Positions 16,628 to 26,400 of a stretch of 64,000 nucleotides of DNA are shown here, piece by piece. Numbering within the stretch: the first letter of the stretch is position 1; the number at the start of each line of letters is the position of its first letter. The position numbers were made by a program, and so were the translations under genes. The notes beneath the pieces are model-generated. The model did not search any database, had not been told where the DNA came from, and saw only the letters and a list, made by a program, of their open reading frames with translations. The DNA comes from Flavobacteriia bacterium (GTDB lineage: Bacteria; Bacteroidota; Bacteroidia; Flavobacteriales_D; Crocinitomicaceae): contig CANFHU010000003.1 of the NCBI GenBank assembly GCA_947446925.1, forward strand, positions 62,001-126,000, read 5' to 3'.

Positions 16628-17098
16628 ATTACTGCTTTTTTCATTTTGTTCATAATATGCATCGATTTGCAGATCTTTAGATTCTGCTGCTTGAACTGCT
16701 AGTACATCACATCTTTCATTTTCAAAATGACCGTTGTGACCACGTACCCAGATAAATTCAATGTTGAAATTTTTTGAAATGGCTAAGTACCTTCTCCAAA
16801 GATCTTCATTTTTTTTACCCGAAAATCCTTTTTTAACCCAATTGAATACCCATCCTTTTGTAATCGAGTCAATAACATATTTTGAATCGGAAGTAATTCT
16901 AACAGGATAAGAAGTAGTTTTTAAACTCTCCAAAGCAACTACTACTGCCAATAATTCCATGCGATTATTAGTAGTTAGTCGATAGCCTTGACTTAACTCC
17001 TTTATTTTAGATCCAAAACGCAAATAAACCCCATAACCACCATTGCCAGGATTCCCTTTTGCTGCACCGTCTGTAAATATTTCGATAATTTTTTCCAA
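16619..17098 (-). CDS. rnhA: Ribonuclease HI
   Basis: It cleaves the RNA strand of RNA-DNA hybrids. All active-site residues are present in a 159-residue protein of normal length: D10 in IFTDGAAKGNPG, E48 in NNRMELL, D71 in TSDSKYV, H124 in RGHNGH and D131 in NERCDVLA. It ends with a 20-residue polar tail. It is the last gene of a likely minus-strand operon with coaX, an outer-membrane protein, lptC and a small membrane protein; the upstream gap is only seven bases. Confidence 0.95.
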   Translation of the reverse strand: MEKIIEIFTDGAAKGNPGNGGYGVYLRFGSKIKELSQGYRLTTNNRMELLAVVVALESLKTTSYPVRITSDSKYVIDSITKGWVFNWVKKGFSGKKNEDLWRRYLAISKNFNIEFIWVRGHNGHFENERCDVLAVQAAESKDLQIDAYYEQNEKSSNLL

Positions 17099-17105
17099 CT
17101 CGGAG

Positions 17106-17321
17106 TTATTTGGAGTTTTTTTCCAAATACGTTAGATGCTTTTCCATACGCTTCATCATCCACCGTCTGATGATGTACATGAAAAATGATATTGCAGATA
17201 GTACATAATACGAATACCATCTCTCAAATCCTTCACTAATGCCTTTAAATGTTACAATAATTGCTGAAACGATAGATACTAGCAGCCACAGATATAACAT
17301 AAATTTATTGTACTTATTCAT
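17106..17321 (-). CDS. Small two-helix membrane protein
   Basis: The 71-residue protein has two hydrophobic segments, about residues 8-26 and 38-55, and a basic C-terminal tail (RRWMMKRMEKH). No motif is recognised. It sits two bases after lptC and seven before rnhA on the same strand, so it is translated as part of that operon. Position suggests an envelope accessory role, which is inference. Confidence 0.65.
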   Translation of the reverse strand: MNKYNKFMLYLWLLVSIVSAIIVTFKGISEGFERWYSYYVLSAISFFMYIIRRWMMKRMEKHLTYLEKNSK

Positions 17322-17323
17322 AG

Positions 17324-17878
17324 TTAATTTATTTTAAATTTACCTTTTGGTTTTATAAATTCATATTGCTTGAAGTCCAAAGACGTTTTGATACCATCTC
17401 CATAAAACAAACTACCGTCCTCTGAACGAACAATTACATTTTTTGGTGTAAATATAGCTTGTGTATTTTGGTTCCAGTGCAACTCTTCCGTTTGAAGAGT
17501 TTGGTTTTGTTGTATATTTTTCAAGCAAACAGAATCTTTAAAAAGCATCTCACCAGTTTCTTGAAATATTTCACCATACAATGCCGTTAATATCGATTGG
17601 ACTTTACCATTTTTTGTATATAATCTAATTTCTATCCCTTCTCTAAATTTAATTCTTGTGGTAGGTTTATGATAAGTTTCAGACAGTTTGGCACGTAATG
17701 CAATTTTAGCAAATCCACTATCTGTCTGAATTAATTTTATATTCGTTGTACGTTCATCTGGATCAGTAGGTTTATAACTTACTTTTTGAATCGTTTTTAT
17801 ATCATTTTCGCAAGAAATTAATAATAAACAGGTTATAGAAAATAAGTAAAATAAGAAAAATAAGAAATGTAACTTCAT
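17324..17878 (-). CDS. lptC: LPS export component LptC
   Basis: LptC passes lipopolysaccharide from the LptB2FG transporter to the LptA bridge. This 184-residue form has a hydrophobic N-terminus ending in LLLISC, so it is a lipoprotein as in many Bacteroidota. A beta-jellyroll follows (REGIEIRLYTKNGKVQSILTA, TLQTEELHWNQNTQAIFTP, GSLFYGDGIK), which is diagnostic of the family. The gap to the upstream outer-membrane protein gene is seven bases. Confidence 0.88.
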   Translation of the reverse strand: MKLHFLFFLFYLFSITCLLLISCENDIKTIQKVSYKPTDPDERTTNIKLIQTDSGFAKIALRAKLSETYHKPTTRIKFREGIEIRLYTKNGKVQSILTALYGEIFQETGEMLFKDSVCLKNIQQNQTLQTEELHWNQNTQAIFTPKNVIVRSEDGSLFYGDGIKTSLDFKQYEFIKPKGKFKIN

Positions 17879-17885
17879 GTCGGCA

Positions 17886-19232
17886 TTAATCTATTTTATT
17901 CTTCTTAAACCAGCGTTCATAACTTGCTGGAGTAATATTTACGCCAATATTCAATGAAAAATAATCTTCTTTTAATGTTGTTGCTAGTCCATTCCAACGC
18001 TGTCCATATAAACAACTTAAATTAATCGAGGAGGATGAGAATTGATTGATAATTGGAATCCCTACGCCAAAAGTAACTGCTTTATTGGTTAATTGAATTT
18101 GTTGATCTGACCAGGGTAATGTTTGATAAACCCCACCAATTCGGTATTTCATTCGGTGGATTAAATTAATATCTTTAGAGCGATCTAAAAAGTCAAAATG
18201 GGGTGCAAATTGAAAGCCTAATCCATATTGAATAGTGTTTTTAAAAGTTTCATTGGAGAAAGTGTTATTGTAGGTATTCCAATCAGTTAATTTAATTTCT
18301 CCAGATAATTGTAATTGAGGAGATTTATTCGAATTATTGATTTCTTTATTTTTTTTAGTGAAATCATATTTGAATCCAAAAGATAAATTGGATGCAGTTT
18401 TAAGATTCCCATGTAAAGTAGTGTTTTGTAAAGTATCATTTCCTAAAACATTCTTTGTGTTTCCAGCGTAAATGAGCGTGTTGTTGTAAGTGGATGAAAA
18501 TGATTGAGTTGGTGTGTATGTAATGCCTAAAACTAAATCATGGTCGCTTGTTATTCTATATAAATAACTTGCGCCAAAATCTATATTTAGTGCTTTTATC
18601 TGAAGTGTTTGATCTCTAATACCCCCTAATGTTGCAGTGGACATCGTTGTGGTAATCTCATTACTATTTGTTCCAAAGATATAACCGAAATTACTGCCTA
18701 AAGAAAGATGATGTCTGTGGTGTGTTAGTAACTTAATTGCTAAACCAAAATAGGCATTAGAAAATCCGCCACTTCCGGTATAACTGTAATTTAAAGTGTC
18801 TTTAATTAAAGTGTCTTTTCCAGAGATTTGGTTGCTTTGTAGTTGGTAGCCTGTACTAGCATATGGTTTTAATCCAAAACAAATTCCAAAACTTTTACTA
18901 ACAGCCATTCCAAGTGTTAAATGATTAATTGACAGGAAATGGGCAGCGCTAGTTATTTTATCTTGTTTAAAATTAGAAAAATTAGAGGCTAATCCAATGG
19001 AAAAAATTGGTTGGCCTTTTCCTAAAAAAGAGTAGGAGGAAGGATTCTCAGGATTTAATTGAGCGGAATCTATTAATGCAGTACTAACATTACCCAAGGC
19101 GCCAAAAATGGAATGTGTTAATGGGTTTGTTTCACCAATACCTCTAGATGAAAATGGATTGTTTGTATTGGTCTGCCCACTCACTAATAATGGAAATAAT
19201 ACAAGGAGAAATAGTAATGTTTTAACTAGCAT
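17886..19232 (-). CDS. Outer-membrane beta-barrel protein
   Basis: A signal peptide (MLVKTLLFLLVLFPLLVSGQ) is followed by NPFSSRGIGE, a motif common at the start of Bacteroidota barrels related to FadL-like proteins. About 430 residues of alternating strands rich in Ser, Asn, Gly and aromatic residues follow. It overlaps the end of coaX by 11 bases and precedes lptC, a conserved-looking envelope neighbourhood. The transported substrate, if any, is unknown. Confidence 0.75.
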   Translation of the reverse strand: MLVKTLLFLLVLFPLLVSGQTNTNNPFSSRGIGETNPLTHSIFGALGNVSTALIDSAQLNPENPSSYSFLGKGQPIFSIGLASNFSNFKQDKITSAAHFLSINHLTLGMAVSKSFGICFGLKPYASTGYQLQSNQISGKDTLIKDTLNYSYTGSGGFSNAYFGLAIKLLTHHRHHLSLGSNFGYIFGTNSNEITTTMSTATLGGIRDQTLQIKALNIDFGASYLYRITSDHDLVLGITYTPTQSFSSTYNNTLIYAGNTKNVLGNDTLQNTTLHGNLKTASNLSFGFKYDFTKKNKEINNSNKSPQLQLSGEIKLTDWNTYNNTFSNETFKNTIQYGLGFQFAPHFDFLDRSKDINLIHRMKYRIGGVYQTLPWSDQQIQLTNKAVTFGVGIPIINQFSSSSINLSCLYGQRWNGLATTLKEDYFSLNIGVNITPASYERWFKKNKID

Positions 19233-19944
19233 AGATAGGTATTGAATGAAATAATCCGATTAAAGTTAAGTTTAATTCTACAAATATGCCGTTTTTTGAT
19301 TGTATATCAAAACAATGAGCATCCCCACCGGTAACATAGATAGATAAGTTTTTATATTGGGCTGTATAAATAGCGATAAAACTATTTATTTCCGTTTGAA
19401 TTCCTTGCATCACGCCACTATGTATACAAGAATTGGTGGAATTTCCAAGAATTGGTGGAAGACTATATTCTTGTACAAGTGGTAATGCACCAGTAAAAGC
19501 TTGAAGTGATTTATAACGTAAATTAATACCAGGGGATATTGAACCTCCTAGATAACAAGTGTTCTCATCCATAAGATCAAACTTAATACACGTGCCAATA
19601 TCTAGGATTAAGTTTGCGGTGTTCGATAAATGTGAAACGCCAATAATGTTTGCTAGTCTATCACTTCCCAATGTTTCTGGCGTTGCATAACGATGAATTA
19701 TCGGTAATACTCCCGAGTTTTTAAAATGAATAGAATTAGGCATCATTTGTAGTAGCCAATTTGTTTCTTTTTCGGAGCGAACAGAGGATAAAATGGATTG
19801 ATCAAATTGATATTCCATTAAAAAAGATTTTAACGCTTCCCATTCATTGTTGCCAAAATAAAAAACTTCTTTCAAGTCTGAGCCTGTAAATACGCCGGCT
19901 TTTATACGTGAATTCCCTGCGTCTATTACTAAAGTAGTTTTCAT
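19222..19944 (-). CDS. coaX: Type III pantothenate kinase
   Basis: It phosphorylates pantothenate in the first step of coenzyme A synthesis. The 240-residue ASKHA-fold protein has VIDAGNSRIK near the N-terminus, GSDRLAN, LDIGTCIKFD and GGSISPG, all type III signatures. The active-site Asp region (GSDR) and DIGT loop are intact. It starts a minus-strand operon running to rnhA. A minus-strand TAATTTTG (complement of 19962-19969) is a plausible -7 element 17 bases upstream. Confidence 0.93.
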   Translation of the reverse strand: MKTTLVIDAGNSRIKAGVFTGSDLKEVFYFGNNEWEALKSFLMEYQFDQSILSSVRSEKETNWLLQMMPNSIHFKNSGVLPIIHRYATPETLGSDRLANIIGVSHLSNTANLILDIGTCIKFDLMDENTCYLGGSISPGINLRYKSLQAFTGALPLVQEYSLPPILGNSTNSCIHSGVMQGIQTEINSFIAIYTAQYKNLSIYVTGGDAHCFDIQSKNGIFVELNLTLIGLFHSIPIYAS

Positions 19945-19961
19945 TTTATCTTTATTTTGTA

Positions 19962-19969
19962 CAAAATTA
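19962..19969 (-). promoter_or_regulatory. Candidate -7 element for coaX operon
   Basis: The minus strand reads TAATTTTG here, matching TAnnTTTG, 17 bases before the coaX start. The nearest TTTG further upstream is too close (10 bases), so the -33 element is uncertain. Confidence 0.35.
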
Positions 19970-19995
19970 CCTTTATTTTCAAAAAAACATAAAAA

Positions 19996-20029
19996 TTTGA
20001 TTTTGTTTTAAAATTATTTTATATATTTG
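19996..20029 (+). promoter_or_regulatory. tRNA-Phe promoter
   Basis: TATATTTG (20022-20029) is a perfect -7 element 15 bases before the tRNA. TTTG occurs at 19996-19999 (22-base spacing) and at 20002-20005 (16-base spacing). One of these is the likely -33 element. Confidence 0.6.
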
Positions 20030-20044
20030 CACTCAACAAAACGG

Positions 20045-20117
20045 GGGAGCGTAGCTCAGTCGGTAGAGCAAAGGACTGAAAATCCTTGTGTCGGGGGTTC
20101 GATTCCCTCCGCTCCCA
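20045..20117 (+). tRNA. tRNA-Phe (anticodon GAA)
   Basis: The 73-base sequence folds as a cloverleaf. The acceptor GGGAGCG pairs with CGCTCCC; the D arm is GCTC...GAGC; the anticodon stem AAGGA/TCCTT encloses CTGAAAA with anticodon GAA; and the T arm contains GGTTCGATTCC. The discriminator base is A and CCA is not encoded. A terminator hairpin follows within five bases. Confidence 0.97.
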
Positions 20118-20121
20118 CAAC

Positions 20122-20151
20122 AAAAAGGTGTCTAAGAAGACACCTTTTTTT
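20122..20151 (+). terminator. Terminator after tRNA-Phe
   Basis: AAAAAGGTGTCT and AGACACCTTTTT pair around an AAGA loop, and the 3' arm is followed by more T residues. Confidence 0.9.
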
Positions 20152-20190
20152 GTTTACATATGTTTTGAAATAAAACAATTAATTAAAAAA

Positions 20191-20555
20191 AAGCAAGTCA
20201 TAAGCCGGGTTCTGTGTTCGATTTCTCGAATAACTATCATTTATCTAGTCTTAAAATCACTCTTAAGATCCATCGACCTACCCTCTGAGTTTAGCGAGCA
20301 ACCATTCTATACTTTCGTATAACCCCAGTTTACATGGTCTTTCAGTCCGTAAGGTTTACCTTGCAATTTTTGTCGCCAAAAATACGGTAGGCTCTTACCC
20401 CACCTTTTCACCTTTTCCAAAATTTCTTTTGGTAGTTTTCCTTTCTGTGGCACTTTCTGTACTGTTTGCACAGCCCTTCCCGTTAAGAAGTACGGTGCTC
20501 TATACTGCCCAGACTTTCCTCCTACATTGCTGCAGGCGATAGTTTGACTTGCTTT
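20191..20555 (-). ncRNA. rnpB: RNase P RNA
   Basis: This is the catalytic RNA that trims tRNA 5' ends. On the minus strand the 5' part contains GAGGAAAGTCTGGGC (complement of about 20508-20522), and the 3' end contains ACAGAACCCGGCTTATG, both universal rnpB signatures. The ends pair: GCAAGTCA near the 5' end recurs as TGACTTGC at the 3' end, closing the outer helix. The length is about 365 bases, and a T-run on this strand ends it. Apparent reading frames inside are artefacts. Ends are accurate to a few bases. Confidence 0.95.
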
Positions 20556-20559
20556 CAAA

Positions 20560-20567
20560 CAAATGTA
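20560..20567 (-). promoter_or_regulatory. rnpB -7 promoter element
   Basis: The minus strand reads TACATTTG, matching TAnnTTTG, five to seven bases before the deduced rnpB 5' end. That is the correct spacing for a transcription start. Confidence 0.5.
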
Positions 20568-20631
20568 ATCAAATTTCTAGCAAAACTTTTTAACTTTATA
20601 ATAATATTTGATTTTATTATTTGATTCAATT

Positions 20632-21102
20632 ATGCTACTTTTTTTAATTCGTCATGCATCAGCGCAAAATATATCCAAAACTGGAAAAGATTTCGATCGC
20701 CATTTAACGAAAGAGGGAGTAATGCAAGCTCTAAAACTCGGAGAATACATTTGCTCTTTAAACGTAACTATGAAGCATGTTTATGTTTCAAGTAGTCAAC
20801 GTACGCGTGAAACAGCAAAATACGCGTTGCATTCTATGTCAAATATTAAATACGAGAATAGTCTCTATTTGCCGGATAGTAATGAATTATTAAAATTTAT
20901 TAATGATTTAGAAATAAATGGGAATCTATTAATTCTCGGTCATAATGAAGGTATTTCTTCGCTCGCATCCTATCTTACAAATCAGAATGTTGGTTTAAAC
21001 ACCGCGAATGGTGTGATAATTGAATTTGATTGTAATAATTCCAATGAAATTTCTAGAGATACAGGCAGATTAATCGATTTTTTTAGTCCAATTTTGTTTT
21101 AG
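20632..21102 (+). CDS. SixA-like histidine phosphatase
   Basis: This histidine-phosphatase-superfamily protein has 156 residues when read from ATG at 20632; an upstream TTG at 20608 would only add a short unsupported extension. It shows the catalytic RHA (R7, H8), a second arginine in SSSQRTRETA and H104 in GHNEG. The small size and lack of extra insertions match SixA, which dephosphorylates phosphohistidine on signalling proteins. Its end overlaps the convergent rhomboid gene by 20 bases. Confidence 0.85.
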   Translation: MLLFLIRHASAQNISKTGKDFDRHLTKEGVMQALKLGEYICSLNVTMKHVYVSSSQRTRETAKYALHSMSNIKYENSLYLPDSNELLKFINDLEINGNLLILGHNEGISSLASYLTNQNVGLNTANGVIIEFDCNNSNEISRDTGRLIDFFSPILF

Positions 21103-21787
21103 TATATGTATATTGTATCTCTGAACTACTGTTGTTTTGATATTGTTTTTCTAATGCATGGATGGTAACTTGTGTTTTGTCTTCAATGGGTAATTCAATT
21201 TTTTCACTTTCCTTTTGGTTTATCGGACCATCATAATAATAGGCAGCTAAAGCGATTCCTGTAATACTGCCTGCTAAATGACCTTGCCATGAAACTTTTT
21301 CTTCCATCGGAAAAACTCCCCAAACCAAACTGCCATATATAAACACAATCAACAACGAAACAGCTTGTAATTGTTTTTGCTTCGCCAAAACGCCACTAAC
21401 AAATAAAAAGCAAACAAGTGAATAAATGATACTACTAATACCTATGTGAAAAGACCCTTCATTTTTTGCTATAATCCATGTTAAAATTCCAGAAAGAAAC
21501 CAACTTAAAAAGAATACTTGAAATGCTATTTTTCGGTAATAATAGAGTAGGGCAATCGACAAAATGAAAATCGGAAAGGTATTATTTATAAGGTGAAAAA
21601 TATCATTGGTAGAATGCAATAAAGGAGAAAAAAACACACCACTCAATCCGCTTAAAGTTCTTGGCATAATACCAAAATGTATTAAATCTATAGGGGAATA
21701 AAACTCCCCCCAATATACCACCCATAAAATTGAAATCAATAAAATTGGGTAAAGTATAATTTCTATGTTAAAATTATTTTTTTGCAT
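21083..21787 (-). CDS. Rhomboid-family intramembrane serine protease
   Basis: The 234-residue membrane protein has about six hydrophobic segments. The catalytic pair is in GISS (S118, loop before a membrane helix) and WQGHLAGSITG (H170). The oxyanion/loop elements H58, H65 and the NN after it match rhomboid HxxxxxxHxxxN. It would cleave membrane-anchored substrates in the cytoplasmic membrane. A soluble, polar 45-residue C-terminal tail follows. The GxSG motif is GISS here, a tolerated variant. About 100 bases separate it from the next upstream gene. Confidence 0.82.
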   Translation of the reverse strand: MQKNNFNIEIILYPILLISILWVVYWGEFYSPIDLIHFGIMPRTLSGLSGVFFSPLLHSTNDIFHLINNTFPIFILSIALLYYYRKIAFQVFFLSWFLSGILTWIIAKNEGSFHIGISSIIYSLVCFLFVSGVLAKQKQLQAVSLLIVFIYGSLVWGVFPMEEKVSWQGHLAGSITGIALAAYYYDGPINQKESEKIELPIEDKTQVTIHALEKQYQNNSSSEIQYTYTKTKLD

Positions 21788-21890
21788 AAACCGACTTTAT
21801 ATCGTCCTATGCTTCAATTATCGTTCCTGAAAATATTTGCTGACATCTTGACGTTAATTTTTAAACGAATTAATTAGTTTTAAGTGTCAA

Positions 21891-22640
21891 TTACAAATTA
21901 TTTTTATTTGCAAAATAATTTGTAATAAACTTAAAATTAGTTATGTTTTTTTCAAGATGATTTCCTATCACAATTATATTTACACCTATTTTATTAAGTG
22001 AAATTAATTTTTTAGTTGTTTTAACACCTCCGCCTATAATAATTGGAGCATTGGTGTGTTTTTTTATTTCTTTTATTATACTTATTGGCACTGTTTTTTT
22101 TGCTCCACTTCCAGCGTCTAAAAATATTATTTTTTTTCCTTGAAGTAAACCTGCTAACGAAATTTTTAGTGCGTCTTTTTTTGCTTTTCTGATAAGTGGA
22201 ATAGATGCACTTATTTTAGCAACCGAACTGTCACTATCACCATCAATTAGAAGATATGCCGTTGGTAATATTTCAACATTAGAATGATAAATTTCTATCG
22301 AATTTTCCGCATGTTGATCAATTAGAAATTTAGAATTACTACTCGTGAGCAAACTTAAATATAAAATACCATCTGCGTAATTCGAAAATTGTTGATTAGA
22401 ACCTGGAAATAATATTACTGGAAGTTTGCTCTTGTTTTTTAGGAATTGAACAACAAATTCTACCTGTTTTTTTTTGGCACTGCTACCTCCAACAAATAGG
22501 TATTTTACATCACTTTTTTCTACTGTAGTTATAAGTAATTCTAATTGTGTTTCCTTATTTGTTTTTTCTGGATCAATTAAAATGGCAATCTGACCAGTCG
22601 CATTTAATATTGAGGTATAAATAGTTTTATTTTCCACCAT
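21891..22640 (-). CDS. Geranylgeranylglyceryl phosphate synthase-like (PcrB family) enzyme
   Basis: It is a 249-residue TIM-barrel prenyltransferase that would join a polyprenyl diphosphate to glycerol-1-phosphate. Family marks are LIDPEK near the N-terminus, VGGSSAKK, LFPGSNQQ, LDAGSGA and IIGGGVKTTKK. Bacteroidota possess GGGPS/PcrB homologues of this kind, and the chain length used here cannot be judged. It starts four bases after the phosphopantetheinyl transferase gene, so the two are likely one transcript. The gene is distinctly A+T-rich, as are its neighbours. Confidence 0.85.
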   Translation of the reverse strand: MVENKTIYTSILNATGQIAILIDPEKTNKETQLELLITTVEKSDVKYLFVGGSSAKKKQVEFVVQFLKNKSKLPVILFPGSNQQFSNYADGILYLSLLTSSNSKFLIDQHAENSIEIYHSNVEILPTAYLLIDGDSDSSVAKISASIPLIRKAKKDALKISLAGLLQGKKIIFLDAGSGAKKTVPISIIKEIKKHTNAPIIIGGGVKTTKKLISLNKIGVNIIVIGNHLEKNITNFKFITNYFANKNNL

Positions 22641-22644
22641 TTTT

Positions 22645-23265
22645 TTAATAGGTAAAACAAAGAATGTGATGATTAAATTCCACCATTTCTATTGAAATCA
22701 ATTTTTGAGAAATACGATTAGAAATTCCGAACCATGTTTTAGTTTCATCTTCAATAACAGATAAATCATTTTGAAAACTTAATCCTGTAATATTTGTCCA
22801 TTTATAAAGTGCTTCTTTAGCACACCAAAACTTGGTGTATTGAATCGTTTGTTTACTCGATGGTATGGTTGAAATTTCATCACGATGCATAAATTTCTGT
22901 CCCAAAGGAATGATTTTTTCCTGTATTAATTCAATATCTATTCCCACTCTTTTTTCTTGTGAAGCCGCGAGTGCTATAAAAGCAGAAGTATGACTGATAG
23001 AGATAGCATATGACTTATCCTTGAAATAAGGTGCGCCACTTGGAGTATACACTATTTCTTTGCCAGGAAAAAAATTATTACGCAAAAAACGAACGAGCAA
23101 AAATTCTTTTTTTCGTTTCTCACTTTTTAAAGCAACGTATTTTTCTTTCTCGTCGTCTAGTAATTGAATTGATGCTACATCGGTAGTTAAGTCTATCCAA
23201 TTCGGTGTAATATATACATGTGTATTCTTTTTTGAAAACGAAAAGATTTCCCTTGTAACTTGCAT
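22645..23265 (-). CDS. 4'-phosphopantetheinyl transferase (Sfp-type)
   Basis: It attaches phosphopantetheine from CoA to carrier proteins. The 206-residue protein has SISHTS (S91-H92), the metal-binding GIDIE (D110, E112) and FWCAKEALYKW (E151), the standard catalytic set. The length and layout suit Sfp/Gsp-type enzymes rather than AcpS, so it may act on the fatty-acid ACP or other carriers. Its start is complementary to 23263-23265, and it precedes the GGGPS-like gene by four bases. Confidence 0.9.
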   Translation of the reverse strand: MQVTREIFSFSKKNTHVYITPNWIDLTTDVASIQLLDDEKEKYVALKSEKRKKEFLLVRFLRNNFFPGKEIVYTPSGAPYFKDKSYAISISHTSAFIALAASQEKRVGIDIELIQEKIIPLGQKFMHRDEISTIPSSKQTIQYTKFWCAKEALYKWTNITGLSFQNDLSVIEDETKTWFGISNRISQKLISIEMVEFNHHILCFTY

Positions 23266-23341
23266 TCAACAAATTTACACACAAAAAGTAGAAGGGCAAA
23301 TGTGAAAATTACAAACAGTTAACTTTAACTTATTGTTAAAA

Positions 23342-23372
23342 TTGTTTAAAAGAAATAGTGCGTTTAATTTTG
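23342..23372 (+). promoter_or_regulatory. Candidate promoter for the TonB receptor operon
   Basis: TTG (23342-23344) and TAATTTTG (23365-23372) are 20 bases apart, fitting TTG-N17-23-TAnnTTTG. That would leave a leader of about 85 bases before the ATG at 23465. Confidence 0.4.
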
Positions 23373-23464
23373 TTAACCCATTTTTTTCTACTTTATTTGC
23401 AGTTGATTTTTTGACCTTTTGTGTGGAAAAATATGGTTTTGTAAAGAATTTTAATTTTTTAGAT

Positions 23465-26400
23465 ATGGTACGTAAGCTCTCGTTATTTGTTGCAACTGTT
23501 TTTTTATCAGTAGCTTATACTTTCTCTCAGAATGGAACAGGTGAGATTACAGGTTTTGTTTTTGATGCTATAAATAAATCGGAAGGTGTTTTCGATGCGA
23601 AAATTATTGTAAAGTCTGGTACGGAAACAAAATATATTGGTAAAACGGATTTTAATGGTAAATACCGTTTACCTGGAATTCAACCAGGTATGTATGACAT
23701 ATTTGTAACACAGAATTTAGAAGGTTATGAACCAACTGGATTGACAGGTGTAACTATTTCTTCAGATAAAATCAATTCACTTGAACCATTTTTTCTAGAA
23801 AAAGCGAAAATTGAAAAACCTACATCTACAACTACTACAAATCCATCAAATGTAACTAAACCTACTTCGAATAAAGGAGGTGAAAAAGAGTTAGATGCCG
23901 CGAAAATTAAAACAAAGAAATATGTAAGACCATTGATTGATAAGGATGGTGGTGCTTCTGGGGACTCTAAAGGAGCAGCAGAAATCAAAGAGATGGCTGT
24001 TCGTGATGTCGCAGGTGTAGTTGGAACTATGGCAGGTGTAAATAATAGTACTGGTGTAATGAGTTTGCGTGGAGGTGATAAAGAATCTTCAGTTGCTTTT
24101 ATTGATGGTCAAAAAGTAAAATTAGGCCCAAATGGTGGATTAAATTTACCAAAAGGTGCTTTTGAGGAAATTAGTGTAATGACAGGTGGTATTCCAGCTA
24201 GTTATGGAGATGCTACTGGCGGTATTATTTCTGTAACTACAAAAGGTCCAACTTCTAACTATTTTGGAAACTTAGAAGTAGTAAGTTCAGGTTTGTATAT
24301 CAAAGGGAAAGATGTCAATGGGTATGATGGTAAAGTTTATGGCTTAGATAAATATGGCTACAACCTGGTTGAAGGAATGTTGTCAGGTCCTTTATTATTT
24401 AAAAAAGATTCATTAGGAAAAAAAGAAAGGTCAATTTTAGGATTTTTGATTTCCGCTAACTACACCAGTGAATTAGATAGCCGTCCTTTAGCTAATGGTG
24501 GAGGTTACAGAATAAAAAAAGAAGTGCGAGATGAGATTCTTGCAAATCCTTTAACTCCTCAACCTGATGGAAAAGTTCCATTACATGCAACTAACTTTTT
24601 AAGAGCAAGTGATTTTGAACAAAATGCTTGGAGAATGAATGCTGGAAGAAATGCTTTTACTTCCACAGGAAAAGTGGATGTAAAAATGGGACCATCTATT
24701 AATTTGACGTTTGGAGGTACATTTAATTATAATTTTGGAAAGCAATATTCATATAATAGTTCATTGTTTAACTTTGCAAATAATGGAGATAATATATCCT
24801 CTGATTTTCGTGTTTATGGTCGTTTTACACAACGATTTGATAATTCGAAAGACCCTAAAGCTTTAATCAAAAGTGCTAGTTATACATTAATGGTAGATTA
24901 TTCTAGTAGAACCGACGCTTATTTTGATGGAAGATTTAAATACAATGCTTTTGAATACGGACACGTTGGGACTTTTAAAACTACACAAGTACCAACATAC
25001 AGAATGAATTATAATAATTTGACAGCAACTCAAGATGGTTTTAGAGATGAAAGAGTTGATTTTACGCCTTCTGCTATAAATAGTTCGTTGGCTACAATTA
25101 CATCCCAGTATTATTCCATTTATGCAAATAGTCCTCAAGGTCATTATGAGAATCTTAACCAAATTCAACAAGGGAATGCGTTAATAAATGGAGATTCTCC
25201 TGCAAACGTATATGACTTGTGGAGTAATATTGGTAGTCCTTATAATTACATGGGTAAATCTCAAGCAGAACAATTCCGTATCACTGGGAATGGAAATGTT
25301 ATTATAGGTGGACATAAAATCACACTTGGATTTGAATTCGAACAACGCTTCGATAGATCTTGGAGTTCTTCTAATCCAACAAATATTTGGTTCTTGGCAC
25401 GTAAATATACAAACTCACATATTTCGGAGTTAGATTACACTAAAGGCGATACTTTAAATATGGGGAATTATGACCAAATTACGTATCAAAGATTAAATGC
25501 CGGTTATGCTTACAATCATAACGGTGTTTTTGGTGGACAAGAAGCACAAAAGAAATTTTCTGAAGGAGATCCTAGTGCACAAGAAAATCAATATTTCTTT
25601 GATTATAATTTAAGAAATAAATTGAATTTAACCGGAGGAGGTGCGAATAGTACATTTGTAGATGTTAACCGTTTAGATCCAAGTTTGTTATCGATTGATA
25701 TGTTTTCTGCAGACGAATTGTTGAACAATGGTAACTCGTACATTTCTTATTATGGTTATGATAAGGCTGGTAATAAGACTTACGGTAAGACGGATATTAA
25801 TAGTTATTTCACCAAATTTGATAAGTATGGAAATTATCAAAGAGCAATAGGTGCTTTTCAACCAATATATGTTGCTGGTTATATCATGGACAAATTCTCT
25901 ATCAACGATTTATTATTTAATGTTGGTTTAAGAATTGATGCATTTGATGCCAATCAACCTGTATTGAAAGATCCGTATTTATTATTTAATGCGAATACAG
26001 TTGCACAAGCAAAAGCAATATACAGTAAAGAACCAACTACACATGCTTGGTTAGCAGATGATAATAAACAGTTAGCAATCCCTTCTTCAATAGGAGATAA
26101 TTATGTTGTTTATGTGAATGATGTAAATAATCCAACCGCAATTAACGGATACCGTTCTGGTTCTAATTGGTATAACGCACAAGGTATTCCTGTGGATAAT
26201 CCAAAAGTACTAGAAGGACCTGGAGGAATTGCTCCTTGGTTGATTGCTCCGAAAGTAAAAACTATTAACGCAAGTGCTTTTGAACAGTATAAACCTCAGA
26301 TCAATTTTATGCCTCGTTTCTCATTCTCTTTTCCAATTTCAGATCAGGCCTTATTTTTTGCACATTATGATATCTTAACGAAAAGACCTTCTTCTTCTAA

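Noticed and set aside
19426-19454. Short repeated AAGAATTGGTGGAA inside coaX
   Set aside because: The two copies are part of the coding sequence and do not recur elsewhere that I can see; probably chance.
20307-20558. Open frame on the minus strand inside the rnpB region, and a plus-strand frame at 20086-20322
   Set aside because: The DNA carries the conserved RNase P RNA and tRNA signatures, and the frames have no protein-like features.
23333-23464. Longer N-terminus for the TonB receptor
   Set aside because: The signal peptide starts at ATG 23465, and a promoter-like pair lies inside the longer frame.
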